Part shown: positions 1 through 8,128 of the stretch, piece by piece
Position numbering within the stretch: position 1 is the stretch's first letter
Layout: each line of letters begins with the position of its first letter
Assembly: GCA_012031265.1 (NCBI GenBank)
Contig: JAAUTY010000012.1
Location: forward strand, 1 to 64,000
Length of the DNA: 64,000 bases
Direction of reading: 5' to 3'
From: Spirulinaceae cyanobacterium SM2_1_0
GTDB taxonomy: Bacteria > Cyanobacteriota > Cyanobacteriia > Cyanobacteriales > Spirulinaceae
Program-made: the position numbers and the translations under genes
The notes under the pieces: model-generated
Database searches by the model: none
Seen by the model: only the letters and a program-made list of their open reading frames with translations
What the model was told of the DNA's origin: nothing

Positions 1-336
1 CGCGATAGTCGCTCCAGGTGCTGCCATTAAGGGGGCGATCGCCTGCTGACAACCCTGAGCCGCAAGGTGATCGCCAGCCTGTGCCAGCAGTTCCGGGGCG
101 GCGGCTGAGGCGGCCCAGTGACCGATATAGCCTAGGGGTGCGCCTGCCCATGTCGGTGTCTGTCGCCACCAGAGCGAGCAGCGTCCCAGCAGGCAGCCAT
201 TTTCGGTCAGCCAGCCGTGGGCATCCGGGCGATCGCGCGACCACTCGGCCTCGCTCAGCAATCCCACAGCCGTAGCCTCGGGGGCGAGCGGCGGCAGTGA
301 GCTATACCATTGCACCTTAGGCTGCGTCTTGCCCAC
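1..336 (-). CDS. Partial GNAT-like N-acetyltransferase, runs off the left edge, probable frameshift
   Basis: Reverse-strand frame starting with GTG at 336, whose G is also the last base of the TAG stop of the upstream GH15 gene (TAGTG), so translational coupling is likely. The visible protein has a GRCSLWW segment, then LGYIGHWAA, then a helix with AAQGCQQAIAPL, a pattern I recognise from cyanobacterial GNAT acetyltransferases. The expected continuation NGSTWSDYR is present but in a different frame: one base appears to be missing near 27-35, beside a run of five C on the coding strand. The rest of the gene lies outside the window. Substrate unknown. The family call rests on recalled motifs, not a search. 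Confidence 0.55.
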   Translation of the reverse strand, partial: MGKTQPKVQWYSSLPPLAPEATAVGLLSEAEWSRDRPDAHGWLTENGCLLGRCSLWWRQTPTWAGAPLGYIGHWAASAAAPELLAQAGDHLAAQGCQQAIAPLMAAPGATIA

Positions 337-2189
337 TACGCCTCTCCCAATGCTTTGTTGAGATTCCAAGCAGCGCTGATCAGCGAGAGGTGCGTGAAGG
401 CTTGGGGAAAGTTGCCGAGAGCTTCGCCGCTGTAGCCGGTTTCTTCAGCATAGAGTCCGAGCGGATTGGCATAACCTAGCATTTCTTCAAACAGCAAGCG
501 GGCATCATCAAGATAATGAGGGGTGACCTGACCGGCGCGTGTCAGCGCTTCGACGAGCCAAAATGTACACATATTGAACGTGCCTTCTTCACCCGCCAGA
601 CCGTCATCAGATTCGGCGGTGTTGTAACGATAGACGAGGCTATTGGCGACGAGACCGCCTTGGTTGGGCGATCGCCGCACCGCCTCCAGGGTTTTCAGCA
701 TCCGGGGATCATTGGGAGCGAGGAAGAGGACGAGCGGCATGATCAAATTGCTGGCGTCGAGCGAATCGCTGCTGTAGTGCTGCACAAAGGCTTGGCGGTC
801 GGGATTCCAGCCGCAGTCCATGATTTCTTCGTAGATGCGATCGCGCACCTCCAACCAGCGATTTCGATCAGCCGGAAACGAGCGTTTATCCGCTAGCCGC
901 AGGCCGCGGTCGAGGGCTACCCAACACATCAGTTTGGAATAGACAAAATGCTGGCGACCGCTGCGGACTTCCCAGATGCCCTCATCTTTTTCTTGCCAGT
1001 GATCGCAGACCCAATTCAGCAAGCGGCGCAGATGCTGCCAAAAGTCATAGGAGATGGGCGCACCATACTTGTTGTGGAGGTAAACAGAATCCATCAATTC
1101 GCCATAAATATCCAACTGCAACTGGGCATGGGCTTCATTGCCGATTCGCACTGGCTGGGAATGACAATAACCGGAAAAATGGTCGAGAAGTTCCTCGCTA
1201 CTGACGCGGCGGCCGTCGATGCCATACATGATTTGCAATGAGCCATCAGGATTGAGGTCGCGACAGCGGGCCTCGATCCAGTTCATAAACTGTGCGGCTT
1301 CTTGGGTGAAGCCAATCCGAAGCAAGCCATAGAGTGTAAAGGAGGCATCACGAATCCAGGTGTAGCGATAGTCCCAGTTGCGCCCGCCACCAATTTGTTC
1401 AGGTAAGCTGCACGTCGGGGCGGCAATAATTGCACCCGTCGGTTCAAAGGTTAGTAACTTTAAAATCAAGGCCGAACGCTCGACCATTTCACGCCAGCGG
1501 CCGCGATAGGTACATTGTGCCAGCCAGTCGCGCCAGTACGAAACGGTGTGTTTAAACAACTCCGTGGCTCGTGAAGGGGCAATTGGCAGACCACAACCCG
1601 CACCCGCTGCAACCGCTTGCAGCACAAACACGCTAGTATCGCCTTCTTGGAGGGTAAATTCAGCAGCGACGCCATCGCCATCGCGGTGGAGCGGGATATC
1701 GGTTGCGAGACCGAGGTTGAGGCTGGATGAGTAGAAGCAGGCTCCCTTGGGGGTGACGTCAAGCTCGTGGGTATCCCGAGCGTAGTTGAATCGGGGTTGA
1801 CAGGCGATCGCAAACGTCATCTCACCCCGCACGACCCGCACCTGACGGATGAGCGAGTGGTAGCCCAGCGCATCGGCGGACAGACCCACAGGCATGAAGT
1901 CAACCACCTCACCCACCCCTTCCGGGGCGAGAAAGCGGGTGATGAGAACATTTGTCTCCGGCCAATACAACTGTCTATGCGTGAGTTTGACGTGCGATTG
2001 ACCCTTTTGATTCGGGGCGGGTTGGATATGAAAGTGCCCTCCTTTTTCGTGGTCAAGAATCGCGGCGAAGACACTGGGTGAATCATGATGGGGAAAACAC
2101 AACCAATCGATCGAACCGTTCAGTCCGACCAGGGCTGTGGTGTACATATTGCCGATGATGCCGTAGTCTTCGATGGGTTGATACTGCAT
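336..2189 (-). CDS. Glycoside hydrolase family 15 protein (glucoamylase/trehalase-like)
   Basis: 617 aa, usual length for bacterial GH15. The N-terminus ([17 protein letters not shown], then GSIDWLCFP) is the typical opening of the family's beta-sandwich domain. The (alpha/alpha)6 barrel starts near residue 260 with [14 protein letters not shown], which holds the general-acid region. A second conserved block, [16 protein letters not shown], lies near residue 540. No signal peptide is seen, so the enzyme is probably cytosolic and acts on alpha-glucans or trehalose-type linkages; the substrate cannot be settled from sequence. It starts with ATG and its stop overlaps the start of the GNAT-like gene downstream, suggesting a two-gene operon. 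Confidence 0.9.
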   Translation of the reverse strand: MQYQPIEDYGIIGNMYTTALVGLNGSIDWLCFPHHDSPSVFAAILDHEKGGHFHIQPAPNQKGQSHVKLTHRQLYWPETNVLITRFLAPEGVGEVVDFMPVGLSADALGYHSLIRQVRVVRGEMTFAIACQPRFNYARDTHELDVTPKGACFYSSSLNLGLATDIPLHRDGDGVAAEFTLQEGDTSVFVLQAVAAGAGCGLPIAPSRATELFKHTVSYWRDWLAQCTYRGRWREMVERSALILKLLTFEPTGAIIAAPTCSLPEQIGGGRNWDYRYTWIRDASFTLYGLLRIGFTQEAAQFMNWIEARCRDLNPDGSLQIMYGIDGRRVSSEELLDHFSGYCHSQPVRIGNEAHAQLQLDIYGELMDSVYLHNKYGAPISYDFWQHLRRLLNWVCDHWQEKDEGIWEVRSGRQHFVYSKLMCWVALDRGLRLADKRSFPADRNRWLEVRDRIYEEIMDCGWNPDRQAFVQHYSSDSLDASNLIMPLVLFLAPNDPRMLKTLEAVRRSPNQGGLVANSLVYRYNTAESDDGLAGEEGTFNMCTFWLVEALTRAGQVTPHYLDDARLLFEEMLGYANPLGLYAEETGYSGEALGNFPQAFTHLSLISAAWNLNKALGEA

Positions 2190-2325
2190 GACGCAATGCT
2201 TGAGTGGTTGCCCAAGCGAGTGGATTGATGGATGTAGTCACAGGCTAACCAGCGGCACACAAGGCGGCAATATCAGCGTCACAAATGGCGGTCACATGAT
2301 GGGAAATCTTGCAAATCTCCCACTC

Positions 2326-2581
2326 CTAGCCGCGAATCTCACCCAGTTCGCGCACAATTTTGTCAAGCCAACGCTGGCAGAGTGGGCGCGCGAGATTCTT
2401 GCCGACAATGGGATAGAAAGCACTGATGTCGCGGCGGCTCAGGCCTGAGGCGTAGAGCGCCAAAATCTTCTCATCTAAAAGGGTTGGGGGGATCTCGAAT
2501 TTACAAGGCCTGGAGAATGCCAAAGTGGGAGGATCCCATTTTTTCAGGGGGATCGCAGTCGGCGAGCAGCTCGTCTAGCAT
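2326..2581 (-). pseudogene. IS256-family transposase remnant
   Basis: Reading the reverse strand from an ATG at 2581, the peptide MLDELLADCDPPEKMG matches the N-terminal part of IS256 transposases, where a DELL..Y..PEDLLG-type motif is usual. After a stop the reading continues in another frame with LLDEKILALYASGLSRRDI, matching the conserved DEKILALYARG motif that follows about 100 residues later in intact proteins. Only about 85 codons of roughly 400 remain, with an internal deletion and a frame change, so this is decayed debris. I do not see the inverted repeats. Confidence 0.6.
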
Positions 2582-2716
2582 GGCACTGACTGTTTGGGAC
2601 TTGCTGTCTTGCCGTTAGGCGGTCGCCTGGGTTTTTGGGGGTTTAGACCACTGACATCAGCTTCGGCTTGACCGCGACCCTACCAGGCCTTGAGACTCTG
2701 GCGAGATCCGAGCAAA

Positions 2717-2827
2717 CTAGTACAAGGCGGCGGAAATGAGATGCCCATTCAGGATCCGTAGGACGCCCGTATTGTCTGCACTCATCACTCAAAACCCAGA
2801 ACTCAAAATTCCGCGTAGCGGTACTAG
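2717..2827 (+). mobile_element. MITE family A, copy 1
   Basis: 111 bp flanked by CTAG on both sides. The left end reads TACAAGGCGGCGGAAATGAG and the right end, read inward on the other strand, reads TACCGCTACGCGGAATTTTG: imperfect terminal inverted repeats. The core contains a run of heptamers (consensus TTYTGAG on the reverse strand). An ATG inside the element (2736) is in frame with the DUF4112 gene downstream. Confidence 0.85.
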
Positions 2828-2894
2828 CCTCGATCTGACTCGCAGCAGCACTGGTCTTATTAGACTGGGGGAAGTCGCCATTCGCCAAACCCGC

Positions 2895-3395
2895 ATGAAT
2901 TCCCAGCCCGCTGCTACTGAGCCAAGCCCAAAACCCAGTCGTAGTCTCACGCGGATTCGCCAACTGAGTCGCCTGCTGGATAATGCGATCGCCATCCCCG
3001 GCACGGACTACCGCGTCGGCCTCGACCCGCTGATCGGCATAATTCCTGCCGCCGGTGACTATCTGACGGCGGGAATGTCGGCTTACATCATTTGGGAAGC
3101 GGCGCAGCTCGGAGCTTCCAAGAAGACTCTGACACGGATGGTTGCCAATGTGGCTTGGGATGCCTTCGCGGGCACGATCCCGATCGCTGGTGACCTCTTC
3201 GATGTCGCCTGGAAAGCCAATGCCCGCAATGCTGCGCTCCTCGAAGCCCACGCCGCTGATCCCCAGGAACGCGATCGCGCTGATACCGGGTTTGTGGTGT
3301 TGTTGTTGGGGGCGATCGCGCTGATCGTCATCGCCAGCACTGTCGTCAGCCTGCTGCTGCTCGCCGGTCTTTGGCGCTTGTTGAATAATTTATAA
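2895..3395 (+). CDS. DUF4112 family membrane protein
   Basis: 166 aa from ATG 2895. Residues about 25-115 carry the DUF4112 pattern: DYRVGLDPLIGIIPAAGDY followed by TIPIAGDLFDVAWKANARN. A C-terminal hydrophobic segment (VVLLLGAIALIVIASTVVSL) anchors it in the membrane. The frame is open upstream to 2736, but those first residues are translated from the MITE, so I place the start at the first ATG after the element. Function unknown. It is convergent with the CrtISO-like gene. A weak purine stretch lies about 20 bases upstream, so the start is not certain. Confidence 0.85.
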   Translation: MNSQPAATEPSPKPSRSLTRIRQLSRLLDNAIAIPGTDYRVGLDPLIGIIPAAGDYLTAGMSAYIIWEAAQLGASKKTLTRMVANVAWDAFAGTIPIAGDLFDVAWKANARNAALLEAHAADPQERDRADTGFVVLLLGAIALIVIASTVVSLLLLAGLWRLLNNL

Positions 3396-3440
3396 CGAGT
3401 CACCCTTGCGGTCAGTCGTTAGCCGCGCCAGCATTCTGAA

Positions 3441-5036
3441 TCACGCCGCCGTCTCACCGGCTGAGGGAGGTTGCTGATCGGCGGTGACCCTGGCGTTGTT
3501 GTCGTAAGGCGGCAGCGACTCTAGGTGTTCGAGCATCCGCCACTGCTCAAACACCGAAACCAAGGTATTCGCCGCCAACATCCCGCTGGCCGCCACCGCT
3601 GGCACGCCGATGCCGGGAAATGTGGCATCGCCGCAGCAGAGCAGACCGGGAACGGGCGATCGCGCCCCTGGAAACAGGCCGTCACTGGCTGAAATCGCCG
3701 GTCCGTAGGAACCGCGATCGCGCCGCAAAAAGCGGGCGTGGGTCAGTGGTGTGCCTGCGAGGATGAGTTGACAGCGCGATCGCAAGTCAGGAATTGCCCG
3801 CTCCAGCGCCTGCCAGACGGGTTCGAGCCGCTCTTGCTTGCGGGCTTGATATTCGGGACTGCGGCGATCGAGTCCGGCCCAGATCGCGTAGGGTTCGGTC
3901 GCCGGGGTGTAGGCGTGGAGGGCGTGCTGACCGGGCGGCGCGAGACTGGGATCGAGCACCGAAGGAATCGAGACGAGCACGGCATTTTGCGGCGCGGTGA
4001 GGCCGCGCTGCCAGTCGTCCAGCATCAGATGATGGCAGGCGAGATGGTCTAAACCAGTGGCATCAAAGCCGAGATGCAGGTGCAAAAAGCTATCGCAGGC
4101 GGGCGGCCGGGTAAATTTTTTCTGGAGTTGCGGGTCAGGAATCAGTTTCACCGTGTCCCAGGCGGAGGCATTGGAGACGATGGCTTGGCGCGATCGCACC
4201 ACCTCGCCCCCGCGCAAGCGCAGGCCGGCAGCGCGACCTGATTCTAGCAAGACGCTTTCAATATGGGCATTGCAGCGCACCTCGCCGCCGTGTTTTTCAA
4301 TGCCTCGTATCAAAGCGGCAATGATCGCGCCGCCGCCACCCTGGGGGTAATCCAGCACCACACCGGGTTGATACCAGTCAGCAAACATGAAGGCCATTTC
4401 CGCCGCGCTGGTTCCCCGTGCCGGGAGTCCGGAGAGCAGAAAGCAGAGCAGATCGAGCCAGTTGCGAATGAAGGGATCGTGGACATGAGCATCGAGAATG
4501 TCGCTGAAGGGGCCGCCGAGTTGCGCCAGCGCGCCCGCGTGGGCGAGCAGGCGAGGGGCATAACGGGCGATCGCCAGTGGCCCAGCCCAGTCCCAGCGCC
4601 AGCCCGCCGGTGGTAGCGCCGTTGCCGCCCGACCGAGAGGAGCCATGACCTGCTGCAAGGCGCGCCATTCTTCTACGGCGGATTCACCCCGGAGCGATCG
4701 CAGCAGCGGGTAAAACGCCTCCGCCCCCACCTCAGCAGTGAAGTCCCCCTCCGGCAAGTAGCAATCCCAACCGTGGTAGGGGATACAGGGCACGGGTTCA
4801 TCGAGCAATTGCAGGACGTGCTGCAAGGGATTTGACGACGGCCAGTGACTGATGCCAGCGTGCAACGAGGGTCCAGAGTCGAACACATAGCCACTCCGCT
4901 CAAAACTGTGGGCCGCGCCGCCAGGAATGCTATGGCTCTCGCAGACCAGCACCTCGCGGCCATAGTAGGCGAGCAGTGCTGCACAACTCAAGCCGCCGAT
5001 ACCGCTGCCGATGACGATCACGTCGGGTTGACTCAT
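3441..5036 (-). CDS. FAD-dependent oxidoreductase, CrtISO / retinol 13,14-reductase-like
   Basis: 531 aa. The N-terminal dinucleotide-binding motif VIVIGSGIGGLSCAALLAYYG (residues 6-26) is followed by PGGAAHSFERSGYVFDSGPS, diagnostic for the phytoene desaturase / carotenoid isomerase superfamily. The C-terminal FAD motif GLLCCGDATFPGIGVPAVAASG is also present. It differs at many positions from the true CrtISO (CrtH) I recall, so it is better called a CrtISO-like paralogue acting on a carotenoid or retinoid. No signal peptide. The start lies about 25 bp from repeat family B copy 1. Confidence 0.85.
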   Translation of the reverse strand: MSQPDVIVIGSGIGGLSCAALLAYYGREVLVCESHSIPGGAAHSFERSGYVFDSGPSLHAGISHWPSSNPLQHVLQLLDEPVPCIPYHGWDCYLPEGDFTAEVGAEAFYPLLRSLRGESAVEEWRALQQVMAPLGRAATALPPAGWRWDWAGPLAIARYAPRLLAHAGALAQLGGPFSDILDAHVHDPFIRNWLDLLCFLLSGLPARGTSAAEMAFMFADWYQPGVVLDYPQGGGGAIIAALIRGIEKHGGEVRCNAHIESVLLESGRAAGLRLRGGEVVRSRQAIVSNASAWDTVKLIPDPQLQKKFTRPPACDSFLHLHLGFDATGLDHLACHHLMLDDWQRGLTAPQNAVLVSIPSVLDPSLAPPGQHALHAYTPATEPYAIWAGLDRRSPEYQARKQERLEPVWQALERAIPDLRSRCQLILAGTPLTHARFLRRDRGSYGPAISASDGLFPGARSPVPGLLCCGDATFPGIGVPAVAASGMLAANTLVSVFEQWRMLEHLESLPPYDNNARVTADQQPPSAGETAA

Positions 5037-5061
5037 GACTCAGAACTTGCCCCCTCATACT

Positions 5062-5156
5062 GAATCCGGATCGTGAACCCCAAAAATTGCAACATCGGGA
5101 GGGTTTCAAACCCTTCCCTACTGTGTATTTCATTTTTGGGGCAAAAATTCGGACTG
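5062..5156 (+). repeat. Dispersed palindromic repeat family B, copy 1
   Basis: About 95 bp. The two ends are imperfect inverted repeats (TCCGGATCGTGAACCCCAAA against TCCGAATTTTTGCCCCAAAA) and the middle is a near-perfect palindrome with GGGAGGGTTT and AAACCCTTCCC arms. Copies occur at 16484-16577 and, partly, at 43433-43497. It sits just upstream of the CrtISO-like gene and next to an IS630 remnant. Confidence 0.75.
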
Positions 5157-5179
5157 GGTATTATCCATACTTCCGACTT

Positions 5180-5343
5180 TTAAGCAGCCCAGGGAAGAAA
5201 AAGCGAATTATGCAACAGAATGTTAAGAGCGTGGCAGGCGAGTTCCTGCTCCAACTCGAACATCTGACCCGCCAACTCGTCTCGTTTGATGTGCTGCCAT
5301 TCAAGCTCAAGCGGATTCATCTCCGAACAGGGAGGTAAAGTTT
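5180..5343 (-). pseudogene. IS630-family transposase C-terminal remnant
   Basis: The reverse-strand frame reads LPPCSEMNPLELEWQHIK then RDELAGQMFELE, ending at a TAA at 5180-5182. This matches the last DDE segment of IS630 transposases (LPPYSPELNPIE.EW..LK). Only about 50 codons survive. The neighbouring family B repeat may be a non-autonomous derivative of such an element, but I cannot show shared ends. Confidence 0.6.
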
Positions 5344-5426
5344 TCTCCCTTCATAGATCTTAATTTAGCTCTTCTTTTCTACCCTGGGCTACTTAGCGTT
5401 TTGAGACGAAGACACTAAATCCGAAA

Positions 5427-5900
5427 CTATTGCTGCGCTGTCAGCCGGTAGCGCCAGCGCTCGCCCGGTTGTAGCGAGCCAACCCAGACGCGATAAGTGC
5501 CCCGCGGCCACTGACTCGCTTGCACATGCGCATCCTGACCATGATGACCGTCATCGCCACACAGCAGCAGATTGCCCGGTCCTTGCACAATCAGCGTCGT
5601 ATCATTGCCACCGCTGTGAACCGCGAGGCTCATCGCGCCCAAATCTTCAGTCAGCGTCATGATGTGGTCAGGACGCTCGGAGCCAAAGCCCATGCAGCGC
5701 TGGCCGTGGCTGTCGTGCGCGGCAATACGATCTAGGGAAAAGCTGCCACCGGTATTGCCGCTGACGGTCGCATCCGAGCGACTGAAGCCGCCAGCAAGCT
5801 GTAGCGAGTCAAAGTTGGCTTGTTGCGCCAGTGCGGGCAGGGCTGCACTTCCGAGCAGCAAGCTCAGCAGCAAGCCATAAAAGCGATTGCGTCGTGCCAT
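5427..5900 (-). CDS. Secreted protein of unknown function
   Basis: 157 aa with a clear Sec signal peptide: positively charged start MARRNRFYG, hydrophobic core LLLSLLLGSAALPAL, and an ALAQQ cleavage region near residue 25. The mature part has glycine-rich beta-type segments (VSGNTGGSFSLDRIAAHD, TTLIVQGPGNLLLCGDDG, GTYRVWVGSLQPGE), resembling pre-peptidase C-terminal or related beta-sandwich folds; that is only a resemblance. Two cysteines remain in the mature part. Exported to the periplasm or outside. It stands alone between the IS630 debris and a 327-bp gene-free stretch. Confidence 0.75.
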   Translation of the reverse strand: MARRNRFYGLLLSLLLGSAALPALAQQANFDSLQLAGGFSRSDATVSGNTGGSFSLDRIAAHDSHGQRCMGFGSERPDHIMTLTEDLGAMSLAVHSGGNDTTLIVQGPGNLLLCGDDGHHGQDAHVQASQWPRGTYRVWVGSLQPGERWRYRLTAQQ

Positions 5901-6227
5901 AGTGCCTCCAAGAAACTTTACCCTGACTTGATCTCAGCCAAACTAACGCCAGCTTGGAAATAATTTGGCACTCTTTGCTGCCAAGGCTCTACCGTGAGAA
6001 TGTGCCACTGTGAACTCCAAGTCGGGGAGATCATGAGCGTGATTGGCAAACCTGCCGTCTAGAAACCAGATCGCGATGACGTTAACTCAGTTGGATTCTA
6101 TCTCCAGTCTAAACGGCTGCTCCGGGTTAGCATCGCTATGCGGGTGCCAGTGTGAAGGTTGACACAAAAGAATTTGCAGAACCTAGACGGCAGTGGGCAA
6201 GGCGATGGGAGCGAATGTTGGCTGACC
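5901..6227. other. Gene-free interval with a long-range inverted repeat
   Basis: No gene recognised. The interval contains the 11-bp perfect inverted pair CTGCCGTCTAG (6052-6062) and CTAGACGGCAG (6183-6193), listed separately. No RiPP precursor-like small frame was recognised on either strand. Confidence 0.5.
6052..6193. repeat. 142-bp segment bounded by 11-bp inverted repeats
   Basis: CTGCCGTCTAG at 6052-6062 is the exact reverse complement of CTAGACGGCAG at 6183-6193, and both flanks also carry TTG and C/A-rich similarity. The spacing would suit a small non-autonomous element or a large hairpin. No second copy was noticed in the window, so its mobility is unproven. Confidence 0.4.
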
Positions 6228-6689
6228 TCAGCCATCAGACGGGTGGGGAAGGAAGGGGGTGTAGCTGTGGTGTGGATCGTCCGGTTCGCCGAGGGCGATC
6301 GCGCCACATTCGACCCAAGCATGAGCCGCCAATAATTGTGACTCGTGACGCCGCACGCCCAGTCGCAGTTCGCAGGCTACCCTCTGCCAGCGCAACAGCC
6401 ACCAAACGATGAGCGCCTGGCGGAGGCAGGTGCAGCCGTAGTAGCGGGCGGCACGTCTGACCAGGTGAGCGAGATGCTGGGCTTGTTGCTGTTGTGTTGC
6501 TGTGGGTGGGTGGAGTGTGTGGGGGGAGCAATGAGCGAGCCAGGCTTGCGTTCGTTTCAGACCGAGGCTGGGCAGTAGTAAGGCAATGATGGGCAAACTG
6601 AGGAAGGCGATCGCCAACCTCGTACGATCACCTGCGGTCAATTGCCGGAGCGTCCGCAGCTTACGCCGCAGTAACCCGCACCAATCCAT
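6228..6689 (-). CDS. Lasso peptide B2-type (transglutaminase-like) maturation protease
   Basis: 153 aa. It has the fold order of the lasso-peptide B2 / transglutaminase-core family: an N-terminal hydrophobic helix (AIAFLSLPIIALLLPSLG), the cysteine motif CTCLRQALIVWWLLR, then LRLGVRR, then AHAWVECG supplying the histidine, and a downstream acidic GEPDDP. B2 proteins cut the leader from RiPP precursors. Its start overlaps the end of the PqqD-like gene by 29 bp, the usual B1-B2 arrangement. No asparagine-synthetase-like lasso cyclase and no precursor are visible nearby, so the natural substrate is unknown. Confidence 0.85.
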   Translation of the reverse strand: MDWCGLLRRKLRTLRQLTAGDRTRLAIAFLSLPIIALLLPSLGLKRTQAWLAHCSPHTLHPPTATQQQQAQHLAHLVRRAARYYGCTCLRQALIVWWLLRWQRVACELRLGVRRHESQLLAAHAWVECGAIALGEPDDPHHSYTPFLPHPSDG

Positions 6690-6990
6690 GTGCCACTAAC
6701 TGTTCGATCAACGCCAATAAATCCCGCTGCAACGCCTCTGGGGTCACCTCGTACTCGTTGAGCAACTGCTGCTGAGCAGCCGCAATCGAGGGTGCAGCCG
6801 CTAGAGCTTGTAGCATACTTGTGCCCACTTCATCCAAGCCAAAATAGGATTCAGTGTCGAGGTTGAGCAACACCGCTTCGCCAGCCAGCTCTTGCAAAAG
6901 GACATCCTCCGCGAGGGACACCCGCTGTGATAGTGCCAATTCCACCATAACCCTTGTTGCTGAGGGGACAGGGTTAGCCACTGCGATCAC
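6661..6990 (-). CDS. PqqD-like RiPP recognition element (lasso B1-type)
   Basis: 109 aa. Residues about 25-105 match PqqD-type recognition domains: hydrophobic strands around AVLLNLDTESYFGLDEVGTSML, then helices ending in LLALIEQLVAHGLV. This winged-helix fold binds the leader peptide and presents it to the B2 protease encoded immediately downstream with a 29-bp overlap. The first 25 residues look like a linker, so a later start is possible. The pentapeptide-repeat gene ends 35 bp upstream on the same strand, suggesting three genes in one transcript. Confidence 0.85.
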   Translation of the reverse strand: MIAVANPVPSATRVMVELALSQRVSLAEDVLLQELAGEAVLLNLDTESYFGLDEVGTSMLQALAAAPSIAAAQQQLLNEYEVTPEALQRDLLALIEQLVAHGLVRVTAA

Positions 6991-7025
6991 CCGTGTACCG
7001 GCTCAGCCTGGATGACATTCTGCAC

Positions 7026-7739
7026 CTAGCCAACCACCAACTGCCCTTCCGTCGTAATCCCGATCGCGCTGTCAAGCTTGGCGCTGTCCAGTTGCGTCCC
7101 AATCAGATTCGCCCCGACCAAAAATGCTCCGATCAGTAGCGCGCTCGACAGATTGGTGTTGAGGAGATTGGCATTGGAGAGATTGGCATCCGTCAGGTTG
7201 GCCCCGATCAGATTGGCATCGCTGAGATCAGCCCGCACCAGCTTCGCTTCACTAAGGTCGGTGCTCAGTAACTTCGCCGAGATCAAGTTGGCTGTGCTGA
7301 GGTTTGCCCCACCGAGGTCAGCGCTGCTGAGATTAGCGCTGTTGAGTTTCGCCCCGATCAAGTTAGCTCCCACCAGTTTGACAGCGCGCAAGTTTGCTTC
7401 GCTGAGGTTGGCATTGACCAAGAGCGCAAACGTGAGGTCAGTGCCGCTGAAGTTTGCCCCGCTCAACTGAGCATCAAAGAAGTTGACGCCCCGCCCGTCG
7501 GCACCACGGATATTTGACCGTGTGAGATCGGCATTGACAAAGTTGGCATAGCTGAGGTCAGCACCACTGAGGTTGGCACCACTGAGGTTGGCACCACTGA
7601 GGTTGGTGCAATAGAGGTGTGCGCCACTCAGATCGGCACCGCTCAAATCGAAATTGCTCAGGTTGGCGTGACTAAGGTCGCCGCCTTGGCATTTCTTCGT
7701 TTCCAGCAGTCTTTCGATATCTCCGGTGTTGTCAACCAT
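7026..7739 (-). CDS. Pentapeptide-repeat protein
   Basis: 237 aa made almost entirely of about 40 tandem pentapeptides of the A(D/N)LXX type (SGANLSGANLSGADLSYANF and similar) from residue 20 to 230, predicting a right-handed quadrilateral beta-helix. No signal peptide or transmembrane segment, so probably cytosolic. Such repeats occur in many cyanobacterial proteins of unknown role and in DNA-gyrase protecting proteins. The gene is the first of a probable operon with the PqqD-like and B2 genes, which makes it a possible scaffold or partner of that maturation pair; this is inference from position only. Confidence 0.85.
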   Translation of the reverse strand: MVDNTGDIERLLETKKCQGGDLSHANLSNFDLSGADLSGAHLYCTNLSGANLSGANLSGADLSYANFVNADLTRSNIRGADGRGVNFFDAQLSGANFSGTDLTFALLVNANLSEANLRAVKLVGANLIGAKLNSANLSSADLGGANLSTANLISAKLLSTDLSEAKLVRADLSDANLIGANLTDANLSNANLLNTNLSSALLIGAFLVGANLIGTQLDSAKLDSAIGITTEGQLVVG

Positions 7740-8128
7740 GTCTCTCGGGTGGGGTGGGCTGCAAAGTCAAACTGAATTCTATCAAGATAGGGGATTTGAG
7801 AGGCGTGATCACCAAAAATTCTCCCGAATACTGGCTGATGCGCCATTGGGTTGGTGATTGCTCTCTTCCCTTCGCCATCGTTGGGGTTGTATCCGGACAG
7901 AGTGCTCGGAACTGCCTTGCCCCTAGCATACTGAAGCGTGTGCCAGAGCGCTAGCAGTTAGCACCATGATCGCCGGGAAAAATCGTTACAATAGAATTTG
8001 CTGAGTTTGGATGGCTGGTTCAGTAGCCCGCTGCGCGCCTCAATGCGCCTACTGACTCGCCGCTTTTAGAATATTTCGCCGGGAATGCCGCAATTTCGTG
8101 CCTGCCCGGTCACGCTGAGGATGGAGTC
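7740..8128. other. Divergent intergenic region upstream of der
   Basis: No gene recognised. It contains the promoter-like hexamer TACAAT at 7987-7992 and, further on, an inverted pair TCAGTAG / CTACTGA in the presumed der leader. Small frames on the reverse strand have no recognisable content. Confidence 0.45.
7987..7992 (+). promoter_or_regulatory. Possible -10 element for der
   Basis: TACAAT matches the cyanobacterial sigma-70 -10 consensus TATAAT at five of six bases and lies 137 bp before the der start. No convincing -35 is seen at the expected distance, so this is a weak call. Confidence 0.3.

Larger units (their letters stand above)
2190..2894. other. Gene-poor interval with transposase debris and one MITE copy
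   Basis: Between the divergent GH15 and DUF4112 genes I see no intact gene. The interval holds a reverse-strand IS256-type transposase fragment (2326-2581) and MITE copy 1 (2717-2827). Open frames that cross it on the forward strand have no recognisable content. Confidence 0.6.

Noticed and set aside
2700-2830. CRISPR repeats, because near-identical segments recur in the window
   Set aside because: The copies are dispersed over 61 kb in both orientations with target duplications, not arrayed with spacers.
2643-3251. 202-codon reverse frame over DUF4112
   Set aside because: Shadow of the DUF4112 gene and MITE copy 1; no motif.
5087-5338. 83-codon forward frame next to the CrtISO-like gene
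   Set aside because: Its first part is repeat family B and the rest is antisense to the IS630 transposase remnant.
7732-7929. Short reverse frame upstream of the pentapeptide-repeat gene as a lasso precursor
   Set aside because: No leader YxxP-type motif, no conserved Thr before a Gly/Ala-initiated core and no acidic ring residue at a suitable place.
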